Shown here in pieces: positions 42,788-53,663 of a stretch of DNA of 64,000 bases. Position 1 is the stretch's first letter, and every line of letters starts with the position of its first letter. Source of the stretch: an uncultured Clostridia bacterium (GTDB lineage Bacteria > Bacillota > Clostridia > Oscillospirales > Acutalibacteraceae); assembly GCA_944412495.1 (NCBI GenBank), contig CALYBL010000029.1, positions 62,001 through 126,000 on the forward strand, given 5' to 3'. A program made the translations under genes and the position numbers. A model generated the notes under the pieces. It was not told where the DNA came from, searched no databases, and worked only from the letters and a program-made list of their open reading frames with translations.

Positions 42788-44185
42788 TCAATTTACAAGC
42801 CCGCCCTTTAACACGGTGTGGTTAAAGTCGTCTATCTTCACATTTACGAACTCACCGATAAGACTTTTATCGCCGCTGAAGGTGACCGACATATTATTGT
42901 CCGCGCGGCCGTAAAGCAGACCCGACTTCGGCTTTACGCCCTCGCACAGCACCCTTACCTCTCTGCCCTTAAAGCTCTCCATTATCTCGTCGGATATGGT
43001 CTCCTGCTCATGCAGCAGCTCTTCAAACCAGCGGCTCTTTTCCTCGTCGCTTATCCTGTCCTCCATGCGTGCGGCCGGCGTGTTGCCGCGCTTTGAATAT
43101 ATAAATGTGAACAGCATGCTGAATCTTACTCTTTTTATGATATCCACCGTCTGAAGAAAATCCTCATACTCCTCACCGGGAAAGCCTACTATTATATCGC
43201 TGGTAAGCGATATATCCGGCATAAGTCTGCGCGCCTTATCTACGAGCCTCAGATACTCCTCACGGGTGTAATGACGGTTCATGGCCTTAAGTATCCGGCT
43301 GCTGCCGGACTGAAGCGGCAGATGCAGATGCCCTGCGACCTTCTTGCACTCGGACATGGCCCTGAGCAGCTCGTCGCTGCAGTCCTTCGGGTGCGACGTC
43401 ATAAAGCGTATCCTGAAATCTCCCTTTATGTCATTTATCATGCGCAATATATCAGGGAAAAATACGCCGTCGCCGTTTCCCTTGCCGTATGAATTGACGT
43501 TTTGCCCAAGCAGTGTTATATCTTTTGCGCCGGATGCAACAAGCTCCTCAGCCTCGGCCACCACAGCCCTGTAATCGCGGCTGCGCTCGCGGCCGCGCAC
43601 CAGCGGCACAACGCAGTAGGTGCAGAAGTTGTTGCAGCCGTACATGATAGGAAGCCACGCCCTGAGAGTATTGTCCCGGCGGCGCGGCAGCCCCTCTACC
43701 AGCGCGTTTTCATGCGCGCCGGAAGTATCGACAATACGCTTGCGGGTCCTCAGATATTCATAAAGCATCTGAGGGAATTTTTCGAGCATGTTCGTGCCAA
43801 AGGCTATATTCACGTACGGATAGCTTTTCTTTATCCTTTCGGCCACCGCCGGCTGGCTGACCATACAGCCGCACATGGCTATGATAAGCTCCGGCCTTTT
43901 CTCCTTATACGGCTTTAGGGCGCCGATGTTTCCGAAGGCGCGGTCCTCCGCGTGCTCGCGCACGGCACAGGTGTTGTAAATTATAAGCTCCGCCTCGCCG
44001 GCATCATCCGTGAGGTCATACCCCATTTTTTCCAGCATTCCCTTTATGTATTCTGAATCGCTGACATTCTGCTGGCAGCCAAAGGTGCGCACCAGCGCCT
44101 TTGGCTGGATATCATATCTCTGAAGAAGTATTTCGTGTATGCGGTCTATGTAATCCAAGGTCTTATTAAGCGTGCTGTTCTCCAT
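42788..44185 (-). CDS. miaB: tRNA-2-methylthio-N6-dimethylallyladenosine synthase MiaB
   Basis: A 465-residue radical SAM methylthiotransferase that thiomethylates i6A37. The N-terminal UPF0004 domain holds Cys37, Cys73 and Cys107 for the auxiliary cluster. The radical SAM motif is Cys184-x3-Cys188-x2-Cys191 (CNNFCTYC) and a C-terminal TRAM domain ends the protein. The substrate-forming miaA is upstream of the same region. An AAAGGAG is 16 bases from the ATG, unusually far; an in-frame CTG would be better spaced, but ATG is kept. Confidence 0.95.
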   Translation of the reverse strand: MENSTLNKTLDYIDRIHEILLQRYDIQPKALVRTFGCQQNVSDSEYIKGMLEKMGYDLTDDAGEAELIIYNTCAVREHAEDRAFGNIGALKPYKEKRPELIIAMCGCMVSQPAVAERIKKSYPYVNIAFGTNMLEKFPQMLYEYLRTRKRIVDTSGAHENALVEGLPRRRDNTLRAWLPIMYGCNNFCTYCVVPLVRGRERSRDYRAVVAEAEELVASGAKDITLLGQNVNSYGKGNGDGVFFPDILRMINDIKGDFRIRFMTSHPKDCSDELLRAMSECKKVAGHLHLPLQSGSSRILKAMNRHYTREEYLRLVDKARRLMPDISLTSDIIVGFPGEEYEDFLQTVDIIKRVRFSMLFTFIYSKRGNTPAARMEDRISDEEKSRWFEELLHEQETISDEIMESFKGREVRVLCEGVKPKSGLLYGRADNNMSVTFSGDKSLIGEFVNVKIDDFNHTVLKGGLVN

Positions 44186-44585
44186 AAACAGATATAAATA
44201 ACTCCTTTAAAGCAGTATCTAATACGCAACGCCCGTAAGCACGTCCGAGTTCGGCCAAAGTCCATGCCGGCTGCTCAGCAGACACTGTCTGCGGCTAAGT
44301 CTTAAGCTGCGCACTTTAAATATGCTTATATTATATTCCAAATGTCCCGTTTATTCAACAAAAAAGAGGCGGCATCATGTAAATAAAGCCACGCGCTCTT
44401 TAACCCAAGCATAAAATATATGCGGCATACGCCGCTTGCCGCACTGCAGTTCCGGTAAAGCCGGCAAACGGCATACTTCTTTTAACCGCAGCATATTTAC
44501 GATACGGACAATAACGCCTTTAAGCTTTAAGCCGGCGATAATATATGAATCCGTCAGACTCCTTAGTACGCATATTATGTAAAAA
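44186..44585. other. Intergenic region with miaB promoter
   Basis: 400 bases between the suf terminator and miaB. Apart from the promoter at 44330-44358, no gene or RNA was recognised. Confidence 0.5.
44330..44358 (-). promoter_or_regulatory. Promoter of miaB-mutS-mutL genes
   Basis: TTGAAT (44353-44358) and TATAAT (44330-44335) with a 17-base spacer on the minus strand. The leader before miaB is about 140 bases. Confidence 0.78.
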
Positions 44586-44611
44586 AGCCGGTCTGACAGT
44601 GCAGTCCGGCT
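44586..44611 (-). terminator. Terminator of suf operon
   Basis: AGCCGG and CTG pair with CAG and CCGGCT (one mismatch) around ACAGTG, followed on the minus strand by six T, just after sufB. Confidence 0.85.
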
Positions 44612-44617
44612 CTTATT

Positions 44618-46003
44618 TTACCCTATTGAACCCTTCATTTCCATTTTCATGAGCTGATTAAGCTCAACGGCGTATTCCATAGGAAGCTCCCTTGAAAACG
44701 GCTCTATAAACCCGAGCACAATGAGCTCGCTCGCCTGCTCCTCTGTGAGGCCGCGGCTCATGAGGTAAAACAGCTGCTCGCCGGATATCCTCGACACCTT
44801 GGCCTCGTGCTCGAGTATCGACGTGCCGTTGTTTATCTCGTTTGTCGGTATTGTGTCCGACTTGGATTTTTCATCCAGCAGCAGCGTGTCGCACTCGACC
44901 TTGCTCCTCGCATTGAGCGCATTGGGGGAATGAAATACCGTGCCGCGGTATGTTGCGTTGCCTCCGTTTTTGGCAATGGACTTCGATATTATCTGTGACG
45001 ACGTGTCCGGCGCTAAATGTATCATCTTGGAGCCGGCGTCCTGTATCTGCCCCTCGGACGCCACCGCAATCGAGATCGTGGTGCCCGAAGCGCCCCTGCC
45101 GCGCAGTATGCAGGCCGGGTACTTCATGTTTATGCCGGAGCCTATATTTCCGTCTATCCACTCCATAACGCCGTTTTCCTCGCACGCGGCACGCTTTGTG
45201 ACAAGATTATACACATTGTTTGACCAGTTCTGTATTGTCGTATATCTGCAGCGCGCGTCTTTCTCGACAAATATCTCAACAATAGCGGCGTGCAGTGAGT
45301 CGGTGGAATATGCCGGTGCGGTGCAGCCCTCGACATAGTGCAGGCTTGCACCCTCGTCCACGATTATGAGCGTGCGCTCAAACTGACCCATGTTCTCGGA
45401 ATTTATGCGGAAATAGGACTGAAGCGGCTTCTGCACAACAACGCCCTTCGGTACATAGATAAAAGAGCCGCCCGACCATACGGCGCTGTTGAGCGCGGCA
45501 AATTTGTTGTCCGTATACGGCACTAATTTGCCGAAGTACTTTTTAAACAGGTCGGGATATTCCTTAAGCGCCGAGTCGGTGTCGAGGAAGATGACTCCCT
45601 CCTTTTCAAATTCCATGCGCATGTTGTGATATACCATTTCGGACTCGTACTGCGTCGCTATGCCGGCAAGATGCTTCTGCTCGGCCTCAGGCAGCCCCAG
45701 CTTGTCGAACGTGTCCTTTATCTTTTCGGGCACGTCGTCCCAGTCGCTTGCAACGCCCTTGCTCGGCTTGAGATAATAGTATATGTCATCATAATCTATG
45801 CCCGTAAGGTCGCAGCCCCATTGTGGGAGCGGATGCTTTATAAATTCATGGTAGCTTTTTACCCTGAACTCCGTCATCCATTCCGGCTCCTTTTTAAGAG
45901 CGGAAATCTGCCTTACGACCTCCTCGCTGAGCCCCTTTTCGAGCTTTAAAACGCCGATGTCACCGTCGTTCCATGCGCCCTTGTTTATATCGTTATTTTC
46001 CAT
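44618..46003 (-). CDS. sufB: Fe-S cluster assembly protein SufB
   Basis: A 461-residue scaffold component of the SufBCD complex. Conserved features include [19 protein letters not shown], the beta-helix core [20 protein letters not shown] and [15 protein letters not shown] with its functional Cys. The C terminus is [23 protein letters not shown] at 46003 overlaps the sufU stop by 11 bases and follows GAAGGTG; the frame to 46036 is not needed. Last gene of sufCDSUB. Confidence 0.96.
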   Translation of the reverse strand: MENNDINKGAWNDGDIGVLKLEKGLSEEVVRQISALKKEPEWMTEFRVKSYHEFIKHPLPQWGCDLTGIDYDDIYYYLKPSKGVASDWDDVPEKIKDTFDKLGLPEAEQKHLAGIATQYESEMVYHNMRMEFEKEGVIFLDTDSALKEYPDLFKKYFGKLVPYTDNKFAALNSAVWSGGSFIYVPKGVVVQKPLQSYFRINSENMGQFERTLIIVDEGASLHYVEGCTAPAYSTDSLHAAIVEIFVEKDARCRYTTIQNWSNNVYNLVTKRAACEENGVMEWIDGNIGSGINMKYPACILRGRGASGTTISIAVASEGQIQDAGSKMIHLAPDTSSQIISKSIAKNGGNATYRGTVFHSPNALNARSKVECDTLLLDEKSKSDTIPTNEINNGTSILEHEAKVSRISGEQLFYLMSRGLTEEQASELIVLGFIEPFSRELPMEYAVELNQLMKMEMKGSIG

Positions 46004-46448
46004 TGCTTTCACCTTCATCTCCGCAAGGCTCGTCAAGAAGCCTGTGCATGCCCTTCCAGCACAGCGTCGCGCACTTTATCCGCGCCGGAAGCTGCGCCAC
46101 GCCCTTGAAGGCGGCCGCCTCGTCGAGAAGCTCCTCGTCATAATCGCCGCCTGACACCATCGACATGAATTCGTCGTATAGATGCTTTGCCTCCGTCTCG
46201 CTCTTGCCCTTTACAAGCTCGCTCATTATGGATGCGCTGGCGCAGCATATGCTGCAGCCGCGGCCGTTGTGCCGGCAGTCCTCAATGGTGTCGCCGTGCT
46301 TTTTGAGCTGGACAATCAGCTCGTCCCCGCAGGATGGATTCTTCATCTCGCATGTGCAGTAATCCTTGTCCTTGGAGAGGCACTTGTTGCGGGGATTGCT
46401 GTAATTGTCGTATATTATCTCCTTATAATCTTCAGCTGAATAGAACAT
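45993..46448 (-). CDS. sufU: SUF system scaffold/sulfurtransferase SufU
   Basis: A 151-residue zinc-dependent partner that accepts sulfur from SufS. The zinc site residues are Cys40 and Asp42 (NPSCGD), Cys65 ([10 protein letters not shown]) and Cys126 (RIKCATLCW). The SufU-specific insertion between the second and third ligands is present, separating it from IscU. It overlaps sufS by 17 bases. Confidence 0.95.
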   Translation of the reverse strand: MFYSAEDYKEIIYDNYSNPRNKCLSKDKDYCTCEMKNPSCGDELIVQLKKHGDTIEDCRHNGRGCSICCASASIMSELVKGKSETEAKHLYDEFMSMVSGGDYDEELLDEAAAFKGVAQLPARIKCATLCWKGMHRLLDEPCGDEGESNGK

Positions 46449-47679
46449 CTAAAAACCCTTCCGCCTTTTTCGCCGTTTCAATAAACCTGTCTATCTCCGA
46501 TTTTGTATTGTAAATATAAAGGCTGGCGCGCAGGCTCGTCGGCACGCACAGCAGCGCGTGTGACGTCTGCGAGCAGTGATGCCCCGCCCTTATTATTATC
46601 CCGTCATTGTCAAACACCGATGCCGCGTCGTGAGAGTGCACGCCCCTCACATTAAACGTCACGATGCCGCTGTCGCGCTGGCCCTTGTTGTATATCTCGA
46701 TATTCGGGCATTCCGCCTCGAGCCGGCTTATCATATAATCCCTTAAGAAATCCACGCGGCGGCGTATAACGTCGTAGCCAAACGACATAAGATAATCAAT
46801 GGCTGCACCCATGCCTATCACCTGCGCTATCGGCATAGTGCCTGCCTCGTGTCTTTCCGGCAGGTCCTTAAACTGAGTGCCCGCGGCATTCTCATAATCG
46901 ACCGTGTATACCATTTCTCCGCCGAACTCCGCCGGAGGCATTTTTTCTAAAAGCTCACGCTTACCGTAAAGCACTCCGATGCCGGTTGGGCCCATTATCT
47001 TATGCCCGCTGAAGGCGTAAAAATCAACGTTGTTTTCCTCGACCATTGCACTCTCGTGCGTTATGCCCTGCGCGCCGTCGCACACAAAATACGCGCCGTA
47101 TTCATGTGCGGCCGCGGCCAATGCCCTGATATCATTCTTCGCCCCGTAGACGTTGGATATGTGATTAAGCGCGACTATTCTCGTCCTTTCGGTCATAACG
47201 CTTCCAAGCGCCTGCGGCGTGACGCGGCCGAGGCTGTCAGTGGGAGCAAAGACAAGCCTTGCGCCCCTTGCCGCCGCCAGCTGCTGCCACGGCAGAAAGT
47301 TGCTGTGATGCTCCGCCATGGAGGTCACTATCTCGTCGCCGCTTTCAACCACCATATTCCCGAAGGACGACGCAACCATATTAAGCGCCGACGTGGCTCC
47401 CCTTGTGAATATAACCGTGCCGCTGTCAGATGCGCCGATAAAGGCCGCCGTCTTTTCGCGCGCGGCGTTGTACATTTCTGTTGCCTTGTAGCCAAGCGAA
47501 TCAACTCCGCGGTCAACATTGGCGGAATAGCTGCTGTAATAAGCACATACCGCGTCTATCACGCAGCGTGGCTTAAGCGCCGTCGCCGCGCTGTTGAAGT
47601 ATACATATCCGCCGTTTTCCGATTCAAAAAAAGGAAAATCCCTGCGGAATAAATTGTCGTCATATATATTTGCCGGCAT
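46432..47679 (-). CDS. sufS: Cysteine desulfurase SufS
   Basis: A 415-residue class V aminotransferase-fold enzyme that takes sulfur from cysteine. The PLP Lys is in FSGHKIMGPTG, EHHSNFLPWQ and VCDGAQGITHE line the cofactor pocket, and the catalytic Cys369 is in GHHCSQ. AGAGGA precedes the ATG. It follows sufD after 187 bases, a longer gap than elsewhere in the operon. Confidence 0.95.
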   Translation of the reverse strand: MPANIYDDNLFRRDFPFFESENGGYVYFNSAATALKPRCVIDAVCAYYSSYSANVDRGVDSLGYKATEMYNAAREKTAAFIGASDSGTVIFTRGATSALNMVASSFGNMVVESGDEIVTSMAEHHSNFLPWQQLAAARGARLVFAPTDSLGRVTPQALGSVMTERTRIVALNHISNVYGAKNDIRALAAAAHEYGAYFVCDGAQGITHESAMVEENNVDFYAFSGHKIMGPTGIGVLYGKRELLEKMPPAEFGGEMVYTVDYENAAGTQFKDLPERHEAGTMPIAQVIGMGAAIDYLMSFGYDVIRRRVDFLRDYMISRLEAECPNIEIYNKGQRDSGIVTFNVRGVHSHDAASVFDNDGIIIRAGHHCSQTSHALLCVPTSLRASLYIYNTKSEIDRFIETAKKAEGFLDVLFS

Positions 47680-47866
47680 ATAAAGTCCTCTTTCAAGCCG
47701 TGCCCGCCGTCATGCGTTCCGGCAGGCTCGCCGTAAAATGTCTCTGATATCAAAAATCCGCCGCGGTCCGACCGCAGACCTATATATTTAACACAGCACT
47801 GCGCTGCAGTCCTTATAAAGCGCCGGGTATACCGCACCGCTTTCCCGTCAGCAGACGCGGCTGAGG

Positions 47867-48790
47867 CTATAAAGCGCTTATCTTCCCCTTAACCTGCCGC
47901 TCAATATCCTCATAAAGCTCACTATTCGACTTATCCGCCGCGCCCATCAAAAAACCGGCGGTAAACATTGCCGCCGCCTCGGCTCTGCTTATGCCGCGGC
48001 TCTGCATATAATAAAGCGCCTCTGCGTCAATGCCGCCCACACTGCCGGAATGTCCCGCGCTGACGTCATACTCGTCTATGAGCAGCGCAGGGCTTACATG
48101 AGCCTTAACATGCGGCGAGAGTGATATAATCCTGCTTTTCTGATATGCATCCGAGCCCGACGCGCCCTTTTCTATAAAGCCTACGCAGTCTATTATGCAT
48201 TTTGAGGTATCAGCCGCCGCACCGCAGTTCGTCATTCTCGAGCGAGTGCCCTTCGCACGGTGATTTATCCTTATATCATAACGCTGGTCGTCGCTGCCGC
48301 TGCAGAATGCTATGAGGTGCGACGAAACCGACGCGCCGCAGCCGTTAAGGTTAATTTCGGTGCTGCAGCCCGCCGTGCCGCCTATATTGGACTGGTAACA
48401 GTCATATACCGAATCAGCCGACGCGTCGCATTTAAGGCTGTACGCGGCCGTAAAAGAAGCATCCTCAAAAAGTATCTGGTGCTTAAGCGTGCTGCCCCTG
48501 CCAAGCGCTATATTCACGCCGCACTGCACTGCCTCAGCGCCCAAAGCAGCCGCACCGGCGCCGGAGTATTTTTCCACAAGATAAGCCTCTGCGCCGTCGG
48601 CTATGCTTATATTCACCCTGGAGCCGGTCCCGGCTGCGTCAAAGGTCATATTCAGCATAACTGCCGCCGTGTCGGATATGTCAATGCAGACTGCGCCGCC
48701 GGATATGCTCAGTTTCCCTTTTCTATCGGCCGGAGTGCCGTTTTTTATGTCATATACCGTCATGTTTTCGGTACTCATGTTGCACAGCAC
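47867..48790 (-). CDS. sufD: Fe-S cluster assembly protein SufD
   Basis: A 307-residue SufB/SufD family beta-helix protein, shorter and more divergent than SufB. Conserved C-terminal features are KAHVSPALLIDEYDVSAGHS with the functional His, and YYMQSRGISRAEAAAMFTAG. It partners SufB and SufC. GTG at 48790 overlaps the end of sufC and has GAGGTG 7 bases upstream; the in-frame ATG at 48778 is the alternative. Confidence 0.9.
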   Translation of the reverse strand: MLCNMSTENMTVYDIKNGTPADRKGKLSISGGAVCIDISDTAAVMLNMTFDAAGTGSRVNISIADGAEAYLVEKYSGAGAAALGAEAVQCGVNIALGRGSTLKHQILFEDASFTAAYSLKCDASADSVYDCYQSNIGGTAGCSTEINLNGCGASVSSHLIAFCSGSDDQRYDIRINHRAKGTRSRMTNCGAAADTSKCIIDCVGFIEKGASGSDAYQKSRIISLSPHVKAHVSPALLIDEYDVSAGHSGSVGGIDAEALYYMQSRGISRAEAAAMFTAGFLMGAADKSNSELYEDIERQVKGKISAL

Positions 48791-49563
48791 TACATGGCAC
48801 CTCTTTCATCGGCGTCAATCCATGAGTAGCCTTCCTTTTCCAGCATGGAGACAAGCTCACAGCCGCCGCTCTTTATTATTCTGCCCTTGCTGAGTACGTG
48901 TACGAAATCCGGCTTTATATATTCCAGCAGGCGCTGATAGTGCGTTATGACAATAACGCCAAGGCCGCCCTCGCGCTCCTTTACCATATTGCTTACGTTG
49001 CTGCCGACTATCCTCACGGCATCTATGTCAAGGCCGGAGTCTATCTCGTCAAGTATCGCAATAGACGGATTAAGCAGCTTCATCTGCAGTATCTCGTTTC
49101 TCTTCTTCTCACCGCCGGAAAAGCCATCGTTCAAATACCTTTTCGGCAGATTTTCGTTCATCTCGAGGTCCTTGACCGCGGCGCGCATTTTCTTGACAAA
49201 CTCGGCATACGGTATAGGATTGTTTTCCTCCCTGCGGGCGTTTACCGCCGTGCGCAGAAACTGCGAGTTCGTGACGCCGCTTATCTCCACCGGATACTGA
49301 AGCGCAAGAAACATACCGGCTCTGGCACGCTCGTCCACGCTCTTATCCAAAAGATTCTCACCGTTAAGGAGCACCTCTCCCTCCTCAACAGTATAATCGG
49401 GATGTCCCATTATAACCGATGAAAGAGTGGACTTTCCGGAGCCGTTGGGCCCCATCAGAGCGTGTATCTCACCGCCTCTTACCGTAAGGTCAATTCCGTT
49501 TAATATACGTACGCCGGCGGCGCTGGCTTTAAGATTTTTTATTTCAAGTACCGGCCTGTCCAT
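48790..49563 (-). CDS. sufC: Fe-S cluster assembly ATPase SufC
   Basis: A 257-residue soluble ABC ATPase of the SufBCD complex. Walker A is GPNGSGKST, the signature FSGGEKKRNEILQM, Walker B AILDEIDSGLDIDAV and the switch His is in VITHYQRLL. It is the first gene of the sufCDSUB operon, whose order matches Bacillus. Confidence 0.96.
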   Translation of the reverse strand: MDRPVLEIKNLKASAAGVRILNGIDLTVRGGEIHALMGPNGSGKSTLSSVIMGHPDYTVEEGEVLLNGENLLDKSVDERARAGMFLALQYPVEISGVTNSQFLRTAVNARREENNPIPYAEFVKKMRAAVKDLEMNENLPKRYLNDGFSGGEKKRNEILQMKLLNPSIAILDEIDSGLDIDAVRIVGSNVSNMVKEREGGLGVIVITHYQRLLEYIKPDFVHVLSKGRIIKSGGCELVSMLEKEGYSWIDADERGAM

Positions 49564-49874
49564 AATATCTCTCCCGTTCCAGGCTGTATTCAGCCATAAG
49601 TATTTTTACAGGCACCTGCAAACTTTAACATCAACAAGTGCGAATTAGCAAAATAATAAATTCCCGAAATAAAATAAGCCTTACTTCCCGTTCGGCAAAA
49701 TAAAGCAATCTCGGCACGCAGAAGAAAAAGCATTCAAATTTTTAATATTATATTTAACCAAACGATTCAATTTATGCTGCGCCGCCGCACATCGCGCCAT
49801 GCAGCCAAGGATGCCTTAATCAAAAGAGGCGGAGGACATTAAAAATGCAATCAATCTTCCAAAAGCACAGTCTG
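49564..49874. other. Intergenic region upstream of sufC
   Basis: About 310 bases expected to hold the suf promoter. It is AT-rich nearest sufC; no confident -35/-10 pair, RNA or ORF was found. Confidence 0.45.
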
Positions 49875-50102
49875 TTAACGCCCGATTCAGCGGCTCATGT
49901 GCTGCACCGAAGCACGCGTTTCAAAAATAGTCTGCACGCAGCCTGCTTTATTGCGCCGGTTAGCAATATGTAGATTCTTCCTATTTTTTTAACGCCCGAT
50001 TCTGTGGCTCATGTGCTGCGTCGAAGCACGCGTTTCAAAAATAGTCTGCACGCAGCCTGCTTTATTGCGCCGGTTAGTAATATGTAGATTCTTCCTATTT
50101 TT
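49875..50102. repeat. Two tandem copies of a 114-base sequence
   Basis: Copy 1 (49875-49988) and copy 2 (49989-50102) begin TTAACGCCCGATTC and end in CTTCCTATTTTT, differing at only a few positions (CAGCGG/CTGTGG, CACCG/CGTCG, AGCAAT/AGTAAT). Each contains GTGCT...AGCAC that can form a small hairpin and a GC-rich AGTCTGCACGCAGCCTGC segment. They lie between the divergent sufC and eno genes and contain no ORF. Confidence 0.92.
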
Positions 50103-50400
50103 ATAACATAAAACACATTTATTGTCAATATAAAAACTACACTAAAAAAATATACTTTAATACCTCTTTTCCTGTGCTCATTGCATTTTCATGCCTCCCG
50201 AAAGCCCTTATATCACATGACCTTGCACAGGGCTAAGTCGTTTCCTGCAGAATCTAATGTACTGAAATATATCAGTTCAAAGTGAACATAATACCACAAT
50301 TCTTTTATTGATTTTACATAAATTAATGCACCTGTAAAAACTGAAATTTATTGCTTTCATGAGTATTGCCGATACATCATTGAAATATGGGAAAATATGC
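50103..50400. other. AT-rich intergenic region upstream of eno
   Basis: About 300 bases of mostly AT-rich sequence; no gene seen before the eno promoter. Confidence 0.5.
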
Positions 50401-51755
<1,355 letters not shown>

Positions 51756-51774
51756 TTTTGAGCTAAGCCTTAAA

Positions 51775-51802
51775 AGCAGCGGAGCAATTCCGCTGCTTTT
51801 TT
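51775..51802 (+). terminator. Terminator of eno
   Basis: AGCAGCGGA pairs with TCCGCTGCT around GCAAT and is followed by TTTTT. Confidence 0.93.
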
Positions 51803-52423
51803 ATTGCGTTAGTGAAACCACCGGGCTTAGCCGCTGGTTATGACTGCTGTCTGATTAACCGAAAAGGGCCGGTTTTACGGGGACGGCAGAAAAGCTTTAG
51901 CTTCAGGCACCTAGCGAAATGTGCTGCTTACAATAATTTTGTGTGAGAGAAGGCTGCCGTTAGGACGGCGAGCGCCCGTTTGCAGGCCGTGTGGCAAGTG
52001 ATGCAAGCGGAATAAAGCTCAAGGCATCTCGTTAATACATCTCGATACGCCTGCCGGTAAAAGCCCTTATAGGCTACTCAATCCGTCGGCTTAGCCGGTT
52101 GGTTATGACTGTTTGTTAAGCATGTAAAAGGTGCCGCTGCCTGCGGAAATTTGCATGAGAAAGCTGTCGCCCAAATAGTTTCAAATTAAGGATGCAACAG
52201 CAGCTGCGGGCAGTATGACTGCGGCAGCAGGTCAAAAATTAACCGCCGTTTGACGCTTTTAACAGGCGGCGGACTCATCTGCATCTGCAAGCAGCATTAA
52301 AGATCAGTGTATTATTTTTGGCCCGGCCGTTCTGCCGCCTGTTCTGACTTTAAATCCGACGGCATATAGAATATTGACTTGCCAAAGTCGTTATTCTATA
52401 ATTTAGCAAAGGAGTGATACACC
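51803..52423. other. Intergenic region with degenerate direct repeats
   Basis: About 620 bases without a gene. GGCTTAGCCG followed by TGGTTATGACTG occurs near 51824 and again near 52088. More diverged similarity downstream of each (TTGTGTGAGAGAAGGCTG versus TTGCATGAGAAAGCTG) suggests an old duplication. Confidence 0.5.
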
Positions 52424-52831
52424 GTGAAAAAGCTGTTTTGCATCGCAGCGTTCATACTCTTTGCCGTGATTATCGTGCTTGAGGCGCTGCCGTACGGTGC
52501 CGTGCTCAATTTTGCCACCGCACCGGATGCCGGCGAAACCGCCGTAAGAGAAACCTTTTCATATTTCAGCCTTACTCCGTTCGGATACGCGAATTTCGGG
52601 CCGCTGCTGACCGCCGTATTGTCGGCCGCTTTGCCTGTGCTTTTTGTAATATGGCTGTGTACAAGGAAAAAGGGGCTCATTACTGCTGCTTTTATTTGCT
52701 CTGTCGCAGCGCTGATATGGTCTCTTACTCCGCTTTTATACGGGATAAGCTACTTTTCGGTTATAGGCGCGGTTATTTCTGTTCTCCTTGCCGCCTCTGC
52801 AGTCATTATGTGGAGACTCAGAAAGGCATGA
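52424..52831 (+). CDS. Small membrane protein of unknown function
   Basis: A 135-residue protein with four hydrophobic segments (about 5-25, 60-78, 85-105 and 110-130) and a short loop containing FSYFSLTPFGYANFGP. GTG at 52424 has AAGGAG 9 bases upstream. No family is recognised. It stands alone between gene-poor stretches, so its role cannot be inferred from neighbours. Confidence 0.72.
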   Translation: MKKLFCIAAFILFAVIIVLEALPYGAVLNFATAPDAGETAVRETFSYFSLTPFGYANFGPLLTAVLSAALPVLFVIWLCTRKKGLITAAFICSVAALIWSLTPLLYGISYFSVIGAVISVLLAASAVIMWRLRKA

Positions 52832-53496
52832 CGGTTTTCTAGGTCCTAGAGCATACAGTTACTGCTGCTATTTAGCCTGCTGAAACAGGCTCCCTCCCAT
52901 GGTCCTTTCTCAAATTATTGCCCATGGATTTAAGCAACGGCTTACTCAAGCTTTATTGTGACGATTGCCGGCTTGGTCACTCAAAAGCCGCTGAATAATG
53001 CACCGTATCACATGCTTGCCGCCGGCAAGCGGATTAAACAGACAGCGGCAGCCTGCTCGCTTAACTTTAATTTGCTGTTTCTTTGTGTTTTGGCTTCACA
53101 AAAGCCGATTCTCCTTTGCAACACCTTTCGTTAAAGCTTTTCTGCCTGTCCCACTGGCTTGAGTTATCAAGACGTAAGCGGGAAAATAAAAGCCAATAGT
53201 AAACTAGTGGTATACACAGCCCACAGAGTGGCCAGAACCTGCTGATCCCTGTAAGGGCTACTGAAAAACTATTATTGCATCGCTTACTTTGCTGCTGGCA
53301 AACCAGTTCTCTTTGATTTTCCAGCTTATCTCTTTAAGCAGAATACCTCACGCAGAAAATTCCGTGTCCCTATGAGGTGACCATTTCCTTTCTTTCTCTT
53401 TTCATAACTATGCGGTTCTTTGACATTGTCTTTGCCAGCGCCTTTTTCCTACCCCCTGGTTCAGTCAGGGGGTTGAGCCTAAAGGCAATAATCATA
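52832..53496. other. Gene-poor stretch, possibly decayed DNA
   Basis: About 665 bases with stops in all frames. Short minus-strand frames resemble protein-like sequence but cannot be joined or named. No terminal inverted repeats or target duplications were seen. Confidence 0.4.
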
Positions 53497-53525
53497 ACGC
53501 CCGGAGGGATTTCCCCGCCGGGCGT
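53497..53525 (-). terminator. Hairpin downstream of MetRS-like gene
   Basis: ACGCCCGG pairs with CCGGGCGT, with GGG/CCC continuing inside. The T stretch on the minus-strand side is poor (TTATGATTATT). Confidence 0.45.
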
Positions 53526-53663
53526 ATTTAATGCTTGAATTATAAATAATATTTCCGATGGAAGAGCTCTATCGCAAAAAGCCTTTAATCCATCAAATCC
53601 AATATCGCCATGCGCCGGCCGGTATAATGCGGCTGATATAAATGCTCCGGACGTAAGATGTCT

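Noticed and set aside
52832..53496. Insertion sequence or group II intron remnant
   Set aside because: No transposase or reverse-transcriptase motif, terminal inverted repeats or target duplication could be identified.
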